A DNA stretch of 64,000 nucleotides from Anseranas semipalmata (Eukaryota; Chordata; Aves; Anseriformes; Anseranatidae). The notes beneath the pieces were generated by a model. It did not search any database and had not been told where the DNA came from. It worked only from the letters and a program-made list of their open reading frames with translations. Where the stretch lies: assembly GCA_013399115.1 (NCBI GenBank), contig VXAA01003176.1, forward strand, positions 246,079-310,078, read 5' to 3'. The position numbers were made by a program, and so were the translations under genes. This document shows positions 10,881-23,984 of this stretch, piece after piece. Each line of letters begins with the position of its first letter. Position 1 is the stretch's first letter.

Positions 10881-13800
10881 TTGACTCATACGACTTCCAA
10901 GTAACTCAGTGATGAACACAGAATACGTTAAAAAAGAGCTGCTGCGTAGCAACTTTGCTGTTACAGCTTTACAGCTTCTTGCATGTGAGCTTCTTATCCC
11001 AGCAATATTTATAATATATGCTCAGATCTTCAAATACAATCAGCAGTTCCTTTACTGTGTAGGTTTAACAGTACACTGTGAATGCCCTGACACTAAATGC
11101 TATCAATTATATAGAAGATGCATCTTGCTCAAGTGTTTTTTTGTTAGGAAGAGATATGTACCAGGTAAGTAGATGAAAAACAAATTTTATTGTTATTATG
11201 CCAGCCCGTAGTTAAAATATTGTTACTAAATCTAATTATCTCCGTTTATATCCATCTCTTAACAATGTCAATTTGTTCAAGAGAGGATAACAAGGAGAAA
11301 GGGAGCACACGCACTGAAAGAAATGCGGAAAATCTGCTCGGTCCTGTACACCTCAGACAGTAAGAAGATCACAGTAATAAATACGAAGAACATTTAATAG
11401 ATCCAAGTATGTGGCACACTATAGATCACATATACCACTTGTGTTAGTAAAATATAGATGTTGTTAGAAGCAGGTTTGTTCTCCTCGAAAAAAAATTATA
11501 TGAATTTCTATATTATTTGTTGTATTTGGTACTTGCTTTGCTTTCTCCTCTCCAGTTCCATAGGCTTACTAGCATTACTTCACAAATTTCAAATTAATTT
11601 ACAAATCAAAGAAGGGAGCAACAGATTATTAAATGCAGTAACAAGCATAACTATTCATTGGCAGTTTCAGCAGAGGTTCAAACCCAGCTGGAGCAAAAGA
11701 GAGGAAAATCTAGGGAAATGGTGTCTGCTCGTTATATTTTCATGAACGTAAATCAGGACTTCTTAAAACTATTGTCATGTAAACTCCTCCCAGCTACATT
11801 TATTTCATGTTTACTAACACATTTAGCATGTTCCAGTGTTGCAGACCGAATGACTTCTCTAACTGACAAGAAGAAATGATTTCTCTAAATTAGTAACAAC
11901 ACTAATTAGTTAAGTATAGTTACTTCACTGCAACATTGTTATTCCTCTGTGATGTCACTTCAGGGTGGCATTCCAGTCTCTGAAGAAGTTATCAAGAACT
12001 AATGTGTCATACAACTAACATTTTTGCTGCATACTGTCACTGTAGCAATTCTGCAGTTAAAAAAACAATGCTTTCCAGTACTTNTTAGAGTCATGTTCCT
12101 AGGGAAAACACACAAACATCAGCAGCATGACAGCTAATACATACAAGGTCACTGAAATGTCACTCAGCGCCACAGCAGTACCAAAGAGTAGTCAAAAGTC
12201 CACGAACAAACAGAGCACAGGAGAGTTTTGATGTGCTGTTTATCTAGGCATATAGGTCTGGATTTGTCTTCCAGACACTGTGGTGATTAAACCCATGTGG
12301 CTTTAAATGAAGATTTTATCGCTAAGGTAATGATGACCATAAACTAGGAAAATGTGGAATTTAAATATCACTTTTTCTTATCTCTGTTAAAAGGAGTGCA
12401 TGAACGTTGCTTTACATAGCAATTGTATAAATATAGGATGCAACTATTTGCCAGATCTTCAGATTGTATTTCATTAAACACCACTTTAATGATTTATTTG
12501 GACTATACTTGGTTACATCTTTCCACAATTTTAGAATTTTCCGGAGCTCCAAAAGGCCATGAAGAGAGAGGAAAGGGGAGGACCAGAGAGAGAAAGAGAG
12601 AAATATATACATTAGTCAGGAAAAATATAAGTAAAAGAAAGCATTAAAAATAAAATGTAAATCACAACTTAATTTCTTATAAGAATACATGCACAGCTAG
12701 TTATCTGAACGCTGTATGTCAGTACATGTATAGCCACTGTGCTCAGATCAACGACTACAGTTTCATAGACTGCTAGGCTGACAGGGGTCGAGTAGACCTC
12801 AGTGTACGAGGAGATTCCACAGTTCTGGCTGCAACACATTCAGGGAGAAATGAAAATATGACTGAAGAGTGAATCAATAACCTACTCAGCAAATCAACCC
12901 ATGACTCAGACCCTTGAAATAAAGCAATGTGCACAGAAGCAAAAGAAAATTAAATGCAGATCCTTACTTCATTATTCCCCAGCCAGAAGTGCCATTTTTG
13001 CGTGTTCCACTGAACATGCACAAACTTTTTTTTCATTTTGAGAAGAAAAGTGTAAAACAATAAAAATGAAATACAAAAAAAAAAAAAATGCAAGCTTTTA
13101 AAGAAATGTTATTTTGTTACTTTGGGTTTACAACAACAATTTTGATTTAGTATCAAATCCGCTACACATAAAACCAAAACAAGTAAATGAGTCATTAACC
13201 AGTAGTTGGGAAGACTCCCTAAAATGGGACAAGATTCTCCTTATGAATCTGTTTTAAAGTTCTGGCACTGAGGTTCTTCTCAGCCACTCAACTCAACTAC
13301 ACTATCAGAAGAGGTGTAGGAATATACAGCATGATTTATGTGACTCACATGCTACTGTTGTAAAAGTTATAAATAAATAAGGTAGCTTGACTAATGAAGA
13401 ACCTTGTGGAAACAACATCAAGTTCAAAACCTCTTAAAAAAATTAGTGCTCTGCTATAAATACAATTGCTTCTTCCTTTACTTAAATTGGGTTTCCAAAA
13501 ATAATTACCTCTTAAAATGTACATGTAGTTAGAACATAAAGAATCAACCAATTTCAGTGTTATCAAGATACAGATAAATTAGTTTGAATTACATGTTAGC
13601 AGAACCAAGTACGGTGCTTACAAAAATGGTATATATATTTTCTCTGTTTATGTAAGCACCTTATAAGAATGCTGTGAAAATAAAATAGCATGACAGGAGT
13701 TGTATGTTAGATTGAACTGTTCACTAGAAAGTCAAAAAGGTGGTGTTTATGGCCCTAAAACAATGAGAATACAAATAGTACTTTTAAGATACTTGTGAAA

Positions 13801-14470
13801 GTTAATCACAGTAAAGAATGAGATCATTTATTTAACAGGTGACACATAAGCTTATTCTTGTTAGCCTTCAGACTCTATAGCATTTTGACATTTAAACTGG
13901 AGTTAGTATTTAAAAATTATGCTTCTATTGCAATACATCTTACATTTGGTTTCAATTTGAGTTACATATTAGGGTTAAAACTAACTTACTTATGAACTGT
14001 ACATGAAAGTTTAATTAAAGACCACTAAATTATTCATATTTAATGAAATTGCCAGGAATTCTGCAGAAAAGTTCAACAACATATATCATATTATTACACT
14101 AATGAACTTGTTCTTTCTAGTTAATGAATAAAAGTTCATAAGAATTCATAGCAACTTCTTAAAGGTCGATGTATCTTCAGGTGTATTACAAAAAGCACAC
14201 TTAAATATGTTCCCAAGTCTTAAAAAATAAATGTATGAACTTTAAAAAAAAATTCATGAAAGCAACATAATGAACAAATTTTTCACTTTTTGGTGGGAAA
14301 CTGGACAGATGTGGAACAATAATTAAGATTATTTTCAGAAATAGACTCAAAAAATATAATATGTAAGAAGATATTAACATCACGAAGTACAAATGAACTG
14401 GAAAGAACCATTAAAAAGAAAGGTAATTAATCATGGAAATTTAAATTATCCCATAACTGAGTAGGAAAAA

Positions 14471-14475
<5 letters not shown>
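10881..14475. other. AT-rich non-coding stretch, no gene seen
   Basis: An 87-codon plus-strand frame (10909-11172) runs into a good splice-donor match, CAGGTAAGT at 11162-11170, but has no convincing acceptor and no recognised domain. A purine-rich AG tract occupies roughly 12560-12605, and an A run near 13075-13087. A single undetermined base lies at 12084. The rest is featureless to me. Confidence 0.5.
12771..12815 (-). repeat. Possible very old CR1 3' end
   Basis: TTTCATAGACTGCTAGGCTG followed by ACAGGGGTCGAGTAGACCTC resembles the antisense of old CR1 3' ends (a catagaat unit, then a ggaagggacctc-like run). The match is only about 45 bp long and weak, so chance is not excluded. Confidence 0.3.

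Positions 14476-14511
<36 letters not shown>
14476..14511. repeat. (AT)18 microsatellite
   Basis: Eighteen uninterrupted AT units, ending directly before GAATAGGATAAGAAAG and then the assembly gap. Such tracts form cruciforms and slip in both replication and sequencing. Confidence 0.95.
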
Positions 14512-14514
<3 letters not shown>

Positions 14515-14527
14515 TAGGATAAGAAAG

Positions 14528-14559
14528 NNNNNNNNNNNNNNNNNNNNNNNNNNNNNNNN
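14528..14559. other. Assembly gap (32 N) flanked by duplicated sequence
   Basis: Thirty-two undetermined bases. The 22 bases before the gap (14506-14527) and the 22 after it (14560-14581) are the same but for one G/A difference. The gap therefore lies in a tandem AT-rich repeat, or it is an artefact in which one locus was placed twice. Confidence 0.95.
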
Positions 14560-14581
14560 ATATATGAATAGAATAAGAAAG

Positions 14582-15603
14582 ATACAACCTTTATCATTAC
14601 AAATAACCTAAATAAAGTGAAAACAGTGGATACACTTTATCTTTCAAACAATTTCTACTAGATACAGTGATTGGCTTCCTAAAGGCGGTGGAAATAGTCA
14701 GAAAACAAACATTAGTAGTAATTCAAATAAGATTAGTGTTTGTTTCTGTGATGGACCTACAGCATTAGCAGGATTTATCCTTTGTTTGTTGTAAATAAAT
14801 CTGAACTATTGGAAGATAGGAAACAATTATGGAAACAGTGTTACACACATAGCACATCTGAACCCCACAATAAGTTTTTGCTGTGTTTTTCACTGTGAAG
14901 TATTATTTTCTTATACTATTACTCCTTCACAAGTACTCTTCCTTGAAAATCTCTCTGGTATAATGGCCAGAATTGCAGTTAAAATTTAAAAAATAGTAAT
15001 AAAATGCAAATTAAAAAAAAAAAAAAGGCATGGACAAAAATCACAAGCAAGAAAAACTACTAGAGGAAGAGTATATTTTGCTCATTCTTTTCCCCACCTA
15101 TAATTTGTTTAATTACAACCCATTGAGATGCTAAATGACCACACACACACAGTAAGATCTTTTTCTCTGTCNTATCTTGTGCTGAGCTCATGGTTGAACC
15201 CATATCACCAACGTTAACACACAGCTACCTTCCCACTTACGGTCTTCCAGAAGGCCTACTTTGCCTTAGTGTAAAAGTTAAGGAAGAGAGAATGTCTTCA
15301 TAAAGTTTTCCATTAACCTCAAGGTGCTGGAGGCCAGAGAGCATTTTACAGAAGCACCACACCACAGTCTGAACGCGCATGCTTTCCTAGACAAAGGCTG
15401 TCTGCCACTGCTGAAGACAAGGTACCTGGCTCAGAGAAAATTTTGGTCAGATCCTGTATGGTCATTCCCGTCTGAAAATACACTTTGTTCCTACTCAAAC
15501 ACAGAACATAGATAACCACACCAGAAACCTAACACACCAACTAGCTATACACTGCTTTAGATAAAAAAAGCTATTGATCGGCTGTGCCCAGAAACAACCT
15601 CTT
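14582..15603. other. AT-rich non-coding stretch, nothing recognised
   Basis: No gene or named element is seen. An A14-type run lies near 15013-15026, a short (AC)n run near 15141-15150 and a single N at 15172. Confidence 0.55.
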
Positions 15604-16383
15604 TGTTAGAGGAACAGGGCCGGATCTGGTAGCACAACAGAGGCAAGGCTGCCACAGGTCCATGCGCCCAGGTCCAACCAGGAGCCAGAGGAAGCACGTA
15701 TTCCCAGTGTGCACACACGCAGAGCACTTCTATACAGCACATACATATGTACATGCACAGCTGGGCACACAGAGCACCTGCACAAACACAGGCGGTTTCA
15801 TAAGGGGATAGGACAGACTGCACTGCTCAGGCGCAGGGATGGCCTGACAAGCATGCCAACAAGCAAACTATTTACATGAGACTGGTCCTTTTTATCCCCT
15901 TTCCTTTCTATTTTCTTACACTTGTTCCTCCCCAAATCACCTAAACCCATCCCTTTCCCTGCCTTTGGTTCCTCCCCTAAATATCCCACAGTAACACCTG
16001 TGCGATCCCCAAATGTTCTTCCCCTGCATCCCATAGTGCCTCATACCCCTAGGAAATAACCCCCTCAGCCCCGAAGTTGCTCTGACACTGACTCATCGTG
16101 GTGGGTTTCACACCTGGGCGCTGGGGCAGAGGCTGTCCTGGGACAGAACTGGGAGGAGCCCAGCCAGGACGTCCCCTCCTCTGAGCCCTTCCTTTGGGCT
16201 CCTGCCCATCAGTGTGCCCGTGCTCCTCTGGCCTTGTGGTGACGGGCCTTTGGTGGGCTGAAGGTCCCTGTGATGGGCCTGGGAGGAGCTGGGCATGGGA
16301 TTGTTTGGGCTCTCCAACCTGCCGGAGTCTCTCTGTGCTCCTTTGTCGGGCTGCAGATGGGCTTTCATCACTCTCGCCTAACA
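15604..16383 (-). mobile_element. Solo LTR, minus strand, TGTTAG...CTAACA ends
   Basis: Read on the minus strand, this 780-bp GC-rich unit begins TGTTAGGCGAG and ends CTCTAACA, so its first and last six bases are perfect inverted repeats. The flanks CTCTT (15599-15603) and CTCTG (16384-16388) fit a 5-bp target duplication with one change. Inside are a TATA box, GATAAAAAGG (15887-15896 reversed), and about 90 bp downstream a CCTTATGAAA that looks like a decayed poly(A) signal. A TG-rich U5 of roughly 180 bp follows. This is LTR architecture. No internal retroviral genes adjoin it. A diverged U5 relative lies at 49025-49236. I recall similar sequence from bird genomes but cannot give the family name or class. 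Confidence 0.85.
15887..15896 (-). promoter_or_regulatory. TATA box of the minus-strand LTR
   Basis: On the minus strand the sequence reads GATAAAAAGG inside the LTR, about 490 bp from its 5' end and about 90 bp before the poly(A)-signal-like hexamer. That places it as the U3 core promoter. Present-day activity is unknown. Confidence 0.5.
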
Positions 16384-17991
16384 CTCTGCATCTATTTTCC
16401 TTAATTAAACTTCCAAAAACAAAAACAAAATTTCACACCTACTCTAAGTTTTCAGCACTGACTAGAAAAATTACGACACAGAATTACTTCTTTGAAGATG
16501 CTAAGCACAGGCCATTTGTTGAAACAATCTAAAGAGAAGGCAAGGCAGAAATCACCCCTTCTACTCAAACTGAAGGGCAGAATAAATCCTTGGGGCTTGT
16601 CTGCAACACCAAATGTTTTGTACATGTGAAGCAGCATCTCAGCAAGTCTCACCAATTGCCTTATTAGGTTTCTGCATTTAAGCCAACTATTTTTGTCCAT
16701 TAAGACAATTTTTTTCCAGTTCTCCATGCATTAAGTTCACCAATATAAATTTTATTTGCCAGAGTGAGCAAATAAAATGAAGAGTTCTTTTTCCTGACCT
16801 TTTTGACCAGTCAGATGAATATTTTATTTAACCTATCCACCTCCAGCCCTGGAAGTTCTCTTCCAACAAGTCAGGGGAAGCATAAGTTCTTAACTGAACA
16901 TTTTATTCAAACGTATTGATAAAACATGCCAGAGTACACTGCATTTTATCACCTCAGTTACAAATACATGTGCTTTGTGTTCAAGTCTCAGCAAGTAGGG
17001 ATTCTCAGTTCTGTTTTGGCAACTACTGCCACACTGTTTTACAACCCCATACAAATAAATAAAAACAATAGTTTTTATGCAAGATATTAACCTGAACCTG
17101 AGAAGCTACAAGATCTCGTTTGATATTCCTTGTTTTGGAGGGAGTGGTAGCATGCCATTAGAATGAGAGGCTTTCAAGCCTATCCCTCATTCATGATGTC
17201 AGTAGTTAAATCCCTTCTCTTCTACTTTAAAAACACCGTAACTGATCACCTGTGCCCTTTGCAAGCCCCGGCTTGTGGTTTGTGACTTCTCACTGTTTTG
17301 ATTGCTGCAGAGGGAAGAGAGGGGAATTGTAGTGCATAGTTGCATAGATCATCTTCAGATGAAAAATGAATTTAAATAAAAGTCATTAGTCACGATTTCC
17401 TCTAAATGCCAGCACTTCTGAATTTCTGTCACCACTTTTCCACAATCTGCTTTGTTTCAAAGCCAAAATAACTGTCATTACAAGGAATGAGCTGTGCATA
17501 AATAAAAAAAGGTGTTGCCAGGAGCGTGGGACTTTGAAAACACTCATCAAATCTGTGGCTGTTTAAGAGAGCTATTGTACGCGACTCCCCACGATACCAG
17601 ACCAGCTTGATACCTGCGATTGCCTAGTCTGATGTTAATATTTCTTAAGCCAACATTTGTTTGGACTACAGTGAAAGCACATACATGTTTGTTTGTTTTT
17701 TTAAATCCTTGGGTTTGGGTAGGAGCAAATATTCTTAGCAGAGCCTGAACAAGGAAAAGCTGAGAAGCAAGATGGGCATGGGCTTTTTGGTAAGGAAGGA
17801 CAGGAAAAAAACACATTACCATCAGGCCACAACAAAACCTTAAGCTGCAGGACACATGAATCTACAGCCATGAAAAAGGAGAAGGATATTACACTTTAGA
17901 ATATTCATGTCCAATTTGAGCATACATGTGTTAATTCTGTGCACTGTAACATCTGGAAAGCTTATGCTGTATTGTTTCCATTTCTTGCTGC

Positions 17992-18062
17992 CATTTGGAA
18001 TTTCAAGCATTTGGAATAAGCATTTGGAATTTCAGATGCATAACAGAAAGAATAAGCATTTG
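17992..18062 (+). repeat. Short degenerate tandem repeat of a CATTTGGAATTTCAG unit
   Basis: Near-identical units start at 17992, 18008 and 18021, and a partial fourth (AATAAGCATTTG) lies at 18050-18062. Units are 13-16 bp. It looks like local duplication by slippage. Confidence 0.8.
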
Positions 18063-18551
18063 TATAGCTTCATAATTCCTTCAAAACTATTTTAATAAGC
18101 TACAGGGTAAATGATTTTTTTTGCCCCTCAAACTGTAAATAGCAGAAACACAGGAAATTAAACAGACTATTTCATTACTTTCATTTTCTAATTTTTTTGT
18201 AGTTCAGTTTATAATTAATTTAGCCAAAAATTATGCCATTTAAATAGATTATGTCTTATGAAAAAAAAAAAAAAAACACTAAACTAACAGTTACAGTTTA
18301 TATGACAAATCACTTCTATAAACACAGTGGCAGTTCACTAAGTTATCAAATCAGATGTTATAAGAAGCAGGTAAAGTTAAAACCTAGCACTGAAAAAGCC
18401 ATGAAATTTTCATATTCAACCATGATTAATAGGAGAAAATAATACTATTACAATGAAAACAATATTAAAAAATAACAATTAGTCACGTTACCTCGGAATT
18501 GTAAAAATTTCTTCCAACAGCAAACATATCTTTGAAATTTCTCTTTCCACC

Positions 18552-18571
18552 TTTTTTTTTTTTTTTTTTTT
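18552..18571. repeat. T20 homopolymer
   Basis: Twenty uninterrupted T. No adjoining element was recognised that would make it a retroposon tail. Confidence 0.9.
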
Positions 18572-21500
18572 AATACTCAGGTTATATGCTTTAAATTTCC
18601 CTGCATGTCTCCCTTAGCAGTAAAGCTTTAAGTCTTTATGCCTTTTTCATCTAATTATAGAAGCAGACAGTTAATTCAATTGTTATATTAGTTTTTTTGA
18701 GCTGTGTAGCTAAAACACTGAAAGGTTTTTACAGAGGAAAAAAAAGCTTAACACTTGAAGATTATTTTTTAAGTTGCAAGCAAATATATAGTATTTACCT
18801 GTTTTCAACAAACAGCAAAAGCCTGTTTTGCATTCACAAACTGTACAGCTGGAAGCAACCTGAAAAAGCCTTTTAAAATTTTGTTGATTCTTTGAGAAGA
18901 CATTGGGGAGAAAAAAGCATGCGTTGTGCAATGGGAGAAGAAACTGCTCTCAGTTGGACGAAGGCCACAGGGAGGAGCAGCAGGTGCCTGTAGCACTAAT
19001 TAGCAAATTTCAAGACCATCAGGGACTGCTCTGACACCTGTGCTAACCCTCTGCCCACATCATCTCTAGAAGAGAGGATGGCCTCCTTCCATCCATCCCA
19101 CACATTGCGTATATGTCTCAGGTACCAGCCCAACAGGGCAGGCTGGCAGCACATGTAGTTGGACGGTGGCAGAGAAGCTCTTCATGTTATTTATTCTTAT
19201 TTCTCCCTGGAAGCTACCAGGAAGGAATACTGGCTAATTCAAACTTCTCCAGATATCCAAATGCAAAAAGGAGCTCCAAAGTACAAATGCAACTGAATAA
19301 AATTGCCATACCTTGGTGTACCAAGCATGAAGCTTTTCCCAGATGTTTTAAGCAAACAAAAAAACAAAAGCAGTTTATTATTCGTGTTGCAAAACAACTC
19401 TGATTATGTGCTAGTGTTGTTACCATAACAAATAGACATGAATAATGAGTAGTTCTGAAAGCTTTATATTTATCTATCTGTTCATCTCCTAATAGCATCT
19501 TTGTAGAGTCAGCTACTCACTGACTCTGGGACAGGAACATCCGTGTAAGCAGGTTGTGCTAATAAAACACTGGTTACGTTATCAGGAAATTGCAGCTTGA
19601 CCACTGTAGAAAATAAAGCGTGATAGAAACAGGGGATCCCAACAGTACAAGCACAAGATGGTAACAGAGGCCCAGAGGGTACAAACAGAAGTCCAGAAGG
19701 GTCAGTTAGTTGTTGCTGAAGGGATGCGACCTTGGGAGTGGGGGAAAACCGATTTTTCTTGTAACAGAGAGAACAGAAAAAAGAGCAGATATTGTAAATG
19801 AAAGATCTCATAGGTAGCAAGGCTCAGGCAGCGTGGAATTTGCAGACCAGTGAAGAAGGAGCAAGTAAATAGACTGTGATAGAAAATACATATATATAAT
19901 GCCAGCTGCACCCAAGAGTGGGGAGGAAGAACAATTATGTATCTGTAGTCAAGAACTCCCTGCAGCCACCTTCTGCTTAACTAATCAGACTAACAACCAA
20001 TTACTGCCTCTGTAGGTAAGTGCATTTCTTTAGCCCACAGAAGCTGCCTCGCATTTTTGGTTTCATACGCAACCCTAGAGACTTGGTTGCAACATTCCTG
20101 CTGCCCACAGTGCAGAACCACATCAAACTGCAAACCAGACAAGCCAAAATTTGTAAACCTGCACTTCACTACCATTTTTTCTAGTTCAGCTTCTCTAAGA
20201 GCCCCATCTTTTCAGGGATGTTAGATTCAACTACAGCTGCTCTGTGGAGAGCTACTGCTGCTTCTGTGTTCATGACCAGTAACACTCCTTTACTATTGTA
20301 GAATTTTCCTTCTTTCACATAAAGTCACTTGTTCCTCGCAAGAGAAATTACATTATCCTTCCACTGCATATATGGATTTCTTCTATTTTTACATTATCAA
20401 TCTTAAATGCATTTTTCTCCATACTGTTTTTCTTGCAGTCCTGATTTTTTGTCTATCTAGCTCTGCTTAACTGTATCTAACTGTTTAACTGTAGCATTTC
20501 TAATTCTATTTTAAGAGAAAGCTGCTTTCAGAATGGTTCTGTTTAGTTTGGGAAGTGATTCTCCAATGGCACATCTCACAGCAGCAAATGTTGAACAGCT
20601 GGAAACTACCTAATTAGAACAGGGAGGAAAAAAGAAAGAGGATGTTTGAGATGAATAATAATCACATCCATCACACTCAGATTTTTTCTTATTTATGTAG
20701 CATACACCTGTGTCTCATTGGCATTGAAAATGATTGTAGGATGAGACACTAGGCTGGCCTTATATCATATTTCTCCTTCTGAGATCTTTAAATAGCTTTT
20801 GCGTGTTCCTTTAATTATATAGGTAGATTTGTTTACTGAAGCATTCATGTTAAAACTCATTTCATGGAAAGGGGCAAATTACATTTTTAATTATGTTTCT
20901 TGGGGAGGGCTACATAGTTAAGATGATTTGCTATCTTCTATTCTCCACAGACCTTCTACAGTTGATAATCATGGTAACTCGATGCAAAGCACAGTTGCAT
21001 AAAGTTTCCATACAATAAATATGCACACATTTTTAAAGGTATAGCAGTGTATCAGGGTTTTCAAAGGCACCTATTCATCTACACCTTTGGGTAACAAAAT
21101 ACTTTTATAAATAGGGCCCTCAGAGGACACTAAAATTTATATTGAAAGATTCCTATTAACCTTGAAGAAGTGAACTCAGGGAGAACTATTCACATGGATA
21201 ATATTAACCACATAGAAATGCTACATTCCATGGTGTTTTCTGTGGTTTTGTTAACATCTTAAGAAATGCACTTTTTTAAACTTTTATTTTAATGTTAACT
21301 CTTCTTTCTGATGATTGCAGAATAAACCCTAGAACTGCCATCTGAGTGTATGCTAATGGCTCAGATCTAAACTACAAGAACAGAAAATCCAGAATAGATA
21401 AAAAAATCATTTTTCATTTTGAAAACCACCATAGGATTTTTAAGCAAATCTCATCGCATTCTTACTGTAGAGGTCTTTTGATCGGATTTTCCAATTTTAC

Positions 21501-23953
21501 AACTCCATTAAAAATGGCTGGGAGCAGTTATAATCTTGAAATTACCTAACTCTGTCTTCTATCATTGCGAATTCAGATAATACCTTTCCAGCTAAATTTG
21601 AGAAAAGATCATTTCAAAATTAAAATGTACTTATGTACATTCATTGCTAATAACTGTTTCAAAGGAGCTAGTTAGCTAGGAGCCAGCTATTCTCCTAATA
21701 GATCTAAAGCATGACCTACTCTGAAAGCAGCAAAACAAAGCAGACACCACATTGAAAATTGAACTGTAGCAAGTAAACAGAGAAAGGAGACGTGATACAG
21801 TTTGGCAGAACAAAAGGTTCTCTTCCAGGCTTAGTTCCTAGTTTGAAGTGTCAGGTATGTCCGCAATTTTAAGTCTCCACTTACCTGCTGATATTGTGAT
21901 AATCTGGGGGCATGAGTAGTGGTGTTCACTTTTTAATGCACATTGCAACGTTTTATAAATAAAACTCAAATGAGTTCAACACTTGACCCTTTATCAGAAA
22001 TACGGTACATGGAACATGTACTTTTCACATGTACATCTCTGTAAATGTTAACTGAAACTTTCTGCCATATTGATATTCCATGCTCTGCTGACTAGTATAT
22101 TTCTTCATGTCAGCAAAAACCTGAACCCATTTCAGTTTTCAGGATTTTTTTTCTGCCACTTTTTGCCAGATTTTTTTATGACCTCAAAAACCGTTCTGTA
22201 AAATTTTGCTCTGCTTTCACCACAAACTCATGCAATTCATTTGCCATAGTTATTCTGCATAATGCTGTTTCCTATGCACTTCAAGTTTTTGACTAAATCT
22301 ACAAGGATGTAATCGGGTAATTACTAATTCCCTTGCAGTGCTTTCTTGATTTCCTATGACAACTACCATTCAAATCACATTTTCACTTTTGTTAGGTGAA
22401 CATGTTTCTCCTCATCAAAGTCCATAATTTCTTTTAAGCGTTAGAGCTTCATTCTGCATCTCTTACTTTGCACAGTCAAGGCAAACTTTTTGTGTTGTTT
22501 AGGTTGTACAGCATAAATGCCATGGCTTGGAGGATTTTGTTGTTGTTGTTTAAAATGAACATATTTCTCAAATCTGAATTGTACATCTTGTTAACCATTT
22601 CTCCTCTAAACAAGAGTGAAAATAAAATTTACAGTAGCTAAAAATGAAGGAGTTGCGGTAATGTATCAATATGTCTGCCAGTTATTACCAAGCACTAATT
22701 TCAATAAAGCAAACCAGTATGTCGGAATTGCTTATCAAATGCTTGTATTGCATATGATTTTGTGGGGCTCCTGTTTGATTTCTTAACTTTCTTGGGAGTG
22801 AAAACAGACATACGGTAAATTCAGTCTACCATTATTCTCCCGTTCCTTAGTCAAAGAAGAAAATAATTTTAAAGAAATGTTGATGCTGACCATTATAGTT
22901 GTAGGCTTCATTTCCAGCTTAATTATACTCTGCACAATACTGCTTAGCTTCATGCTGGAAGAAAAGCAGCTGCCACTGGTTTAATTTGACACAGTAGGTA
23001 GGTACATTTTTCCTCTCTTACAAAAGTCTGCAGTCACAGCTGCCTGCTACTTGAACATTTATTTTTTTTTTCCTTTTAACCAACTTGCTGCTTGCCCACT
23101 GTTCATAAACTCCAAGCTGTTAGCTGTTGAAAGGCCCCCTGGAATAGCTGCATCTTTCATAGTTTCACATTAAATATTACACAGAAAACTCAATAAAACT
23201 TTTTGCCCTTGAATCTTGGTGGTGGTAACTGAATGACTGGTGCTAGATTTCATTGGGGTTGTGCTAGTGTACATCAACAGTTAAATCCAGGTTAGGGTTT
23301 AGGCTGTTAAGATAACCCTTAGATAAACCACAAATGGAATTCACAAAACCCGGCTCAGCATTTGTCTCCCAATCTGGAGGCACTTTAATTTGCAAGATGG
23401 TTTCTTATTCAACTCAAAAATGTTCTAGGTGTGTAATTTTTGCTTCTCTGCACAACCACAACCTTTGCAGTTTGAGCAGTCAGGAAAATTTGCCTGAGTG
23501 TAGGATATAGAACATAGGCACAGTGGCCAAATCCTCCAAGGAGTCACAGTTCTTAAAACACAGAAATGCCCTAATCAGCAGCTCATATGGGAAATCAGAC
23601 AGGATTAGCCTCCAGCTTTCTGTTGAAGAGAGACATTCATGGAACCAAAGGACTAGCGAGCAAAAAGGAGAAGACCCAAAGTCCACTCACCTAAAATTGA
23701 GGATGCCTAGCTCTAATTCGGAGGACAATTTCACCTCTTTGATAAATGATCCTAAACTGTACAATTAAAAAACAATTCTGGGAGCCAGAACAAGGAGCAA
23801 GACCTTCCTACCACCCTTTCCTTTCTGTTTGCTTCTGTTTCGTGAAATGTACACAATTGTGGAGGACAGCAGAGCTCCGTCATACAGCTACTTCGACTTT
23901 TAATTAGGTTGCTGTAATACTTTCCTAAGGGACGTGGCATTAAAACTTCCAGT

Positions 23954-23978
<25 letters not shown>
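23954..23978. repeat. A25 homopolymer
   Basis: The longest A run in the window. The few hundred bases before it show no recognisable processed gene or SINE and no clear direct repeat, so a retroposed copy cannot be claimed. Confidence 0.9.

Positions 23979-23984
<6 letters not shown>

Noticed and set aside
16049..16384. Proline/serine-rich minus-strand frame (111 codons) in GC-rich DNA
   Set aside because: It lies within the U3 of the LTR at 15604-16383, so the open frame reflects GC-rich LTR sequence rather than a gene.
19500..19950. Possible LTR on the minus strand (ATTATATATATG box near 19890)
   Set aside because: No TG...CA ends, target duplication or second copy could be found, so the TATA-like box alone is not enough.
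23270..23310. GTTAGGGTTTAGG resembling telomere repeat
   Set aside because: Only about one and a half TTAGGG units; not an interstitial telomere array.
23780..23978. A25 run as the tail of a retroposed gene or SINE
   Set aside because: No gene-like sequence precedes it and no flanking direct repeat was found.
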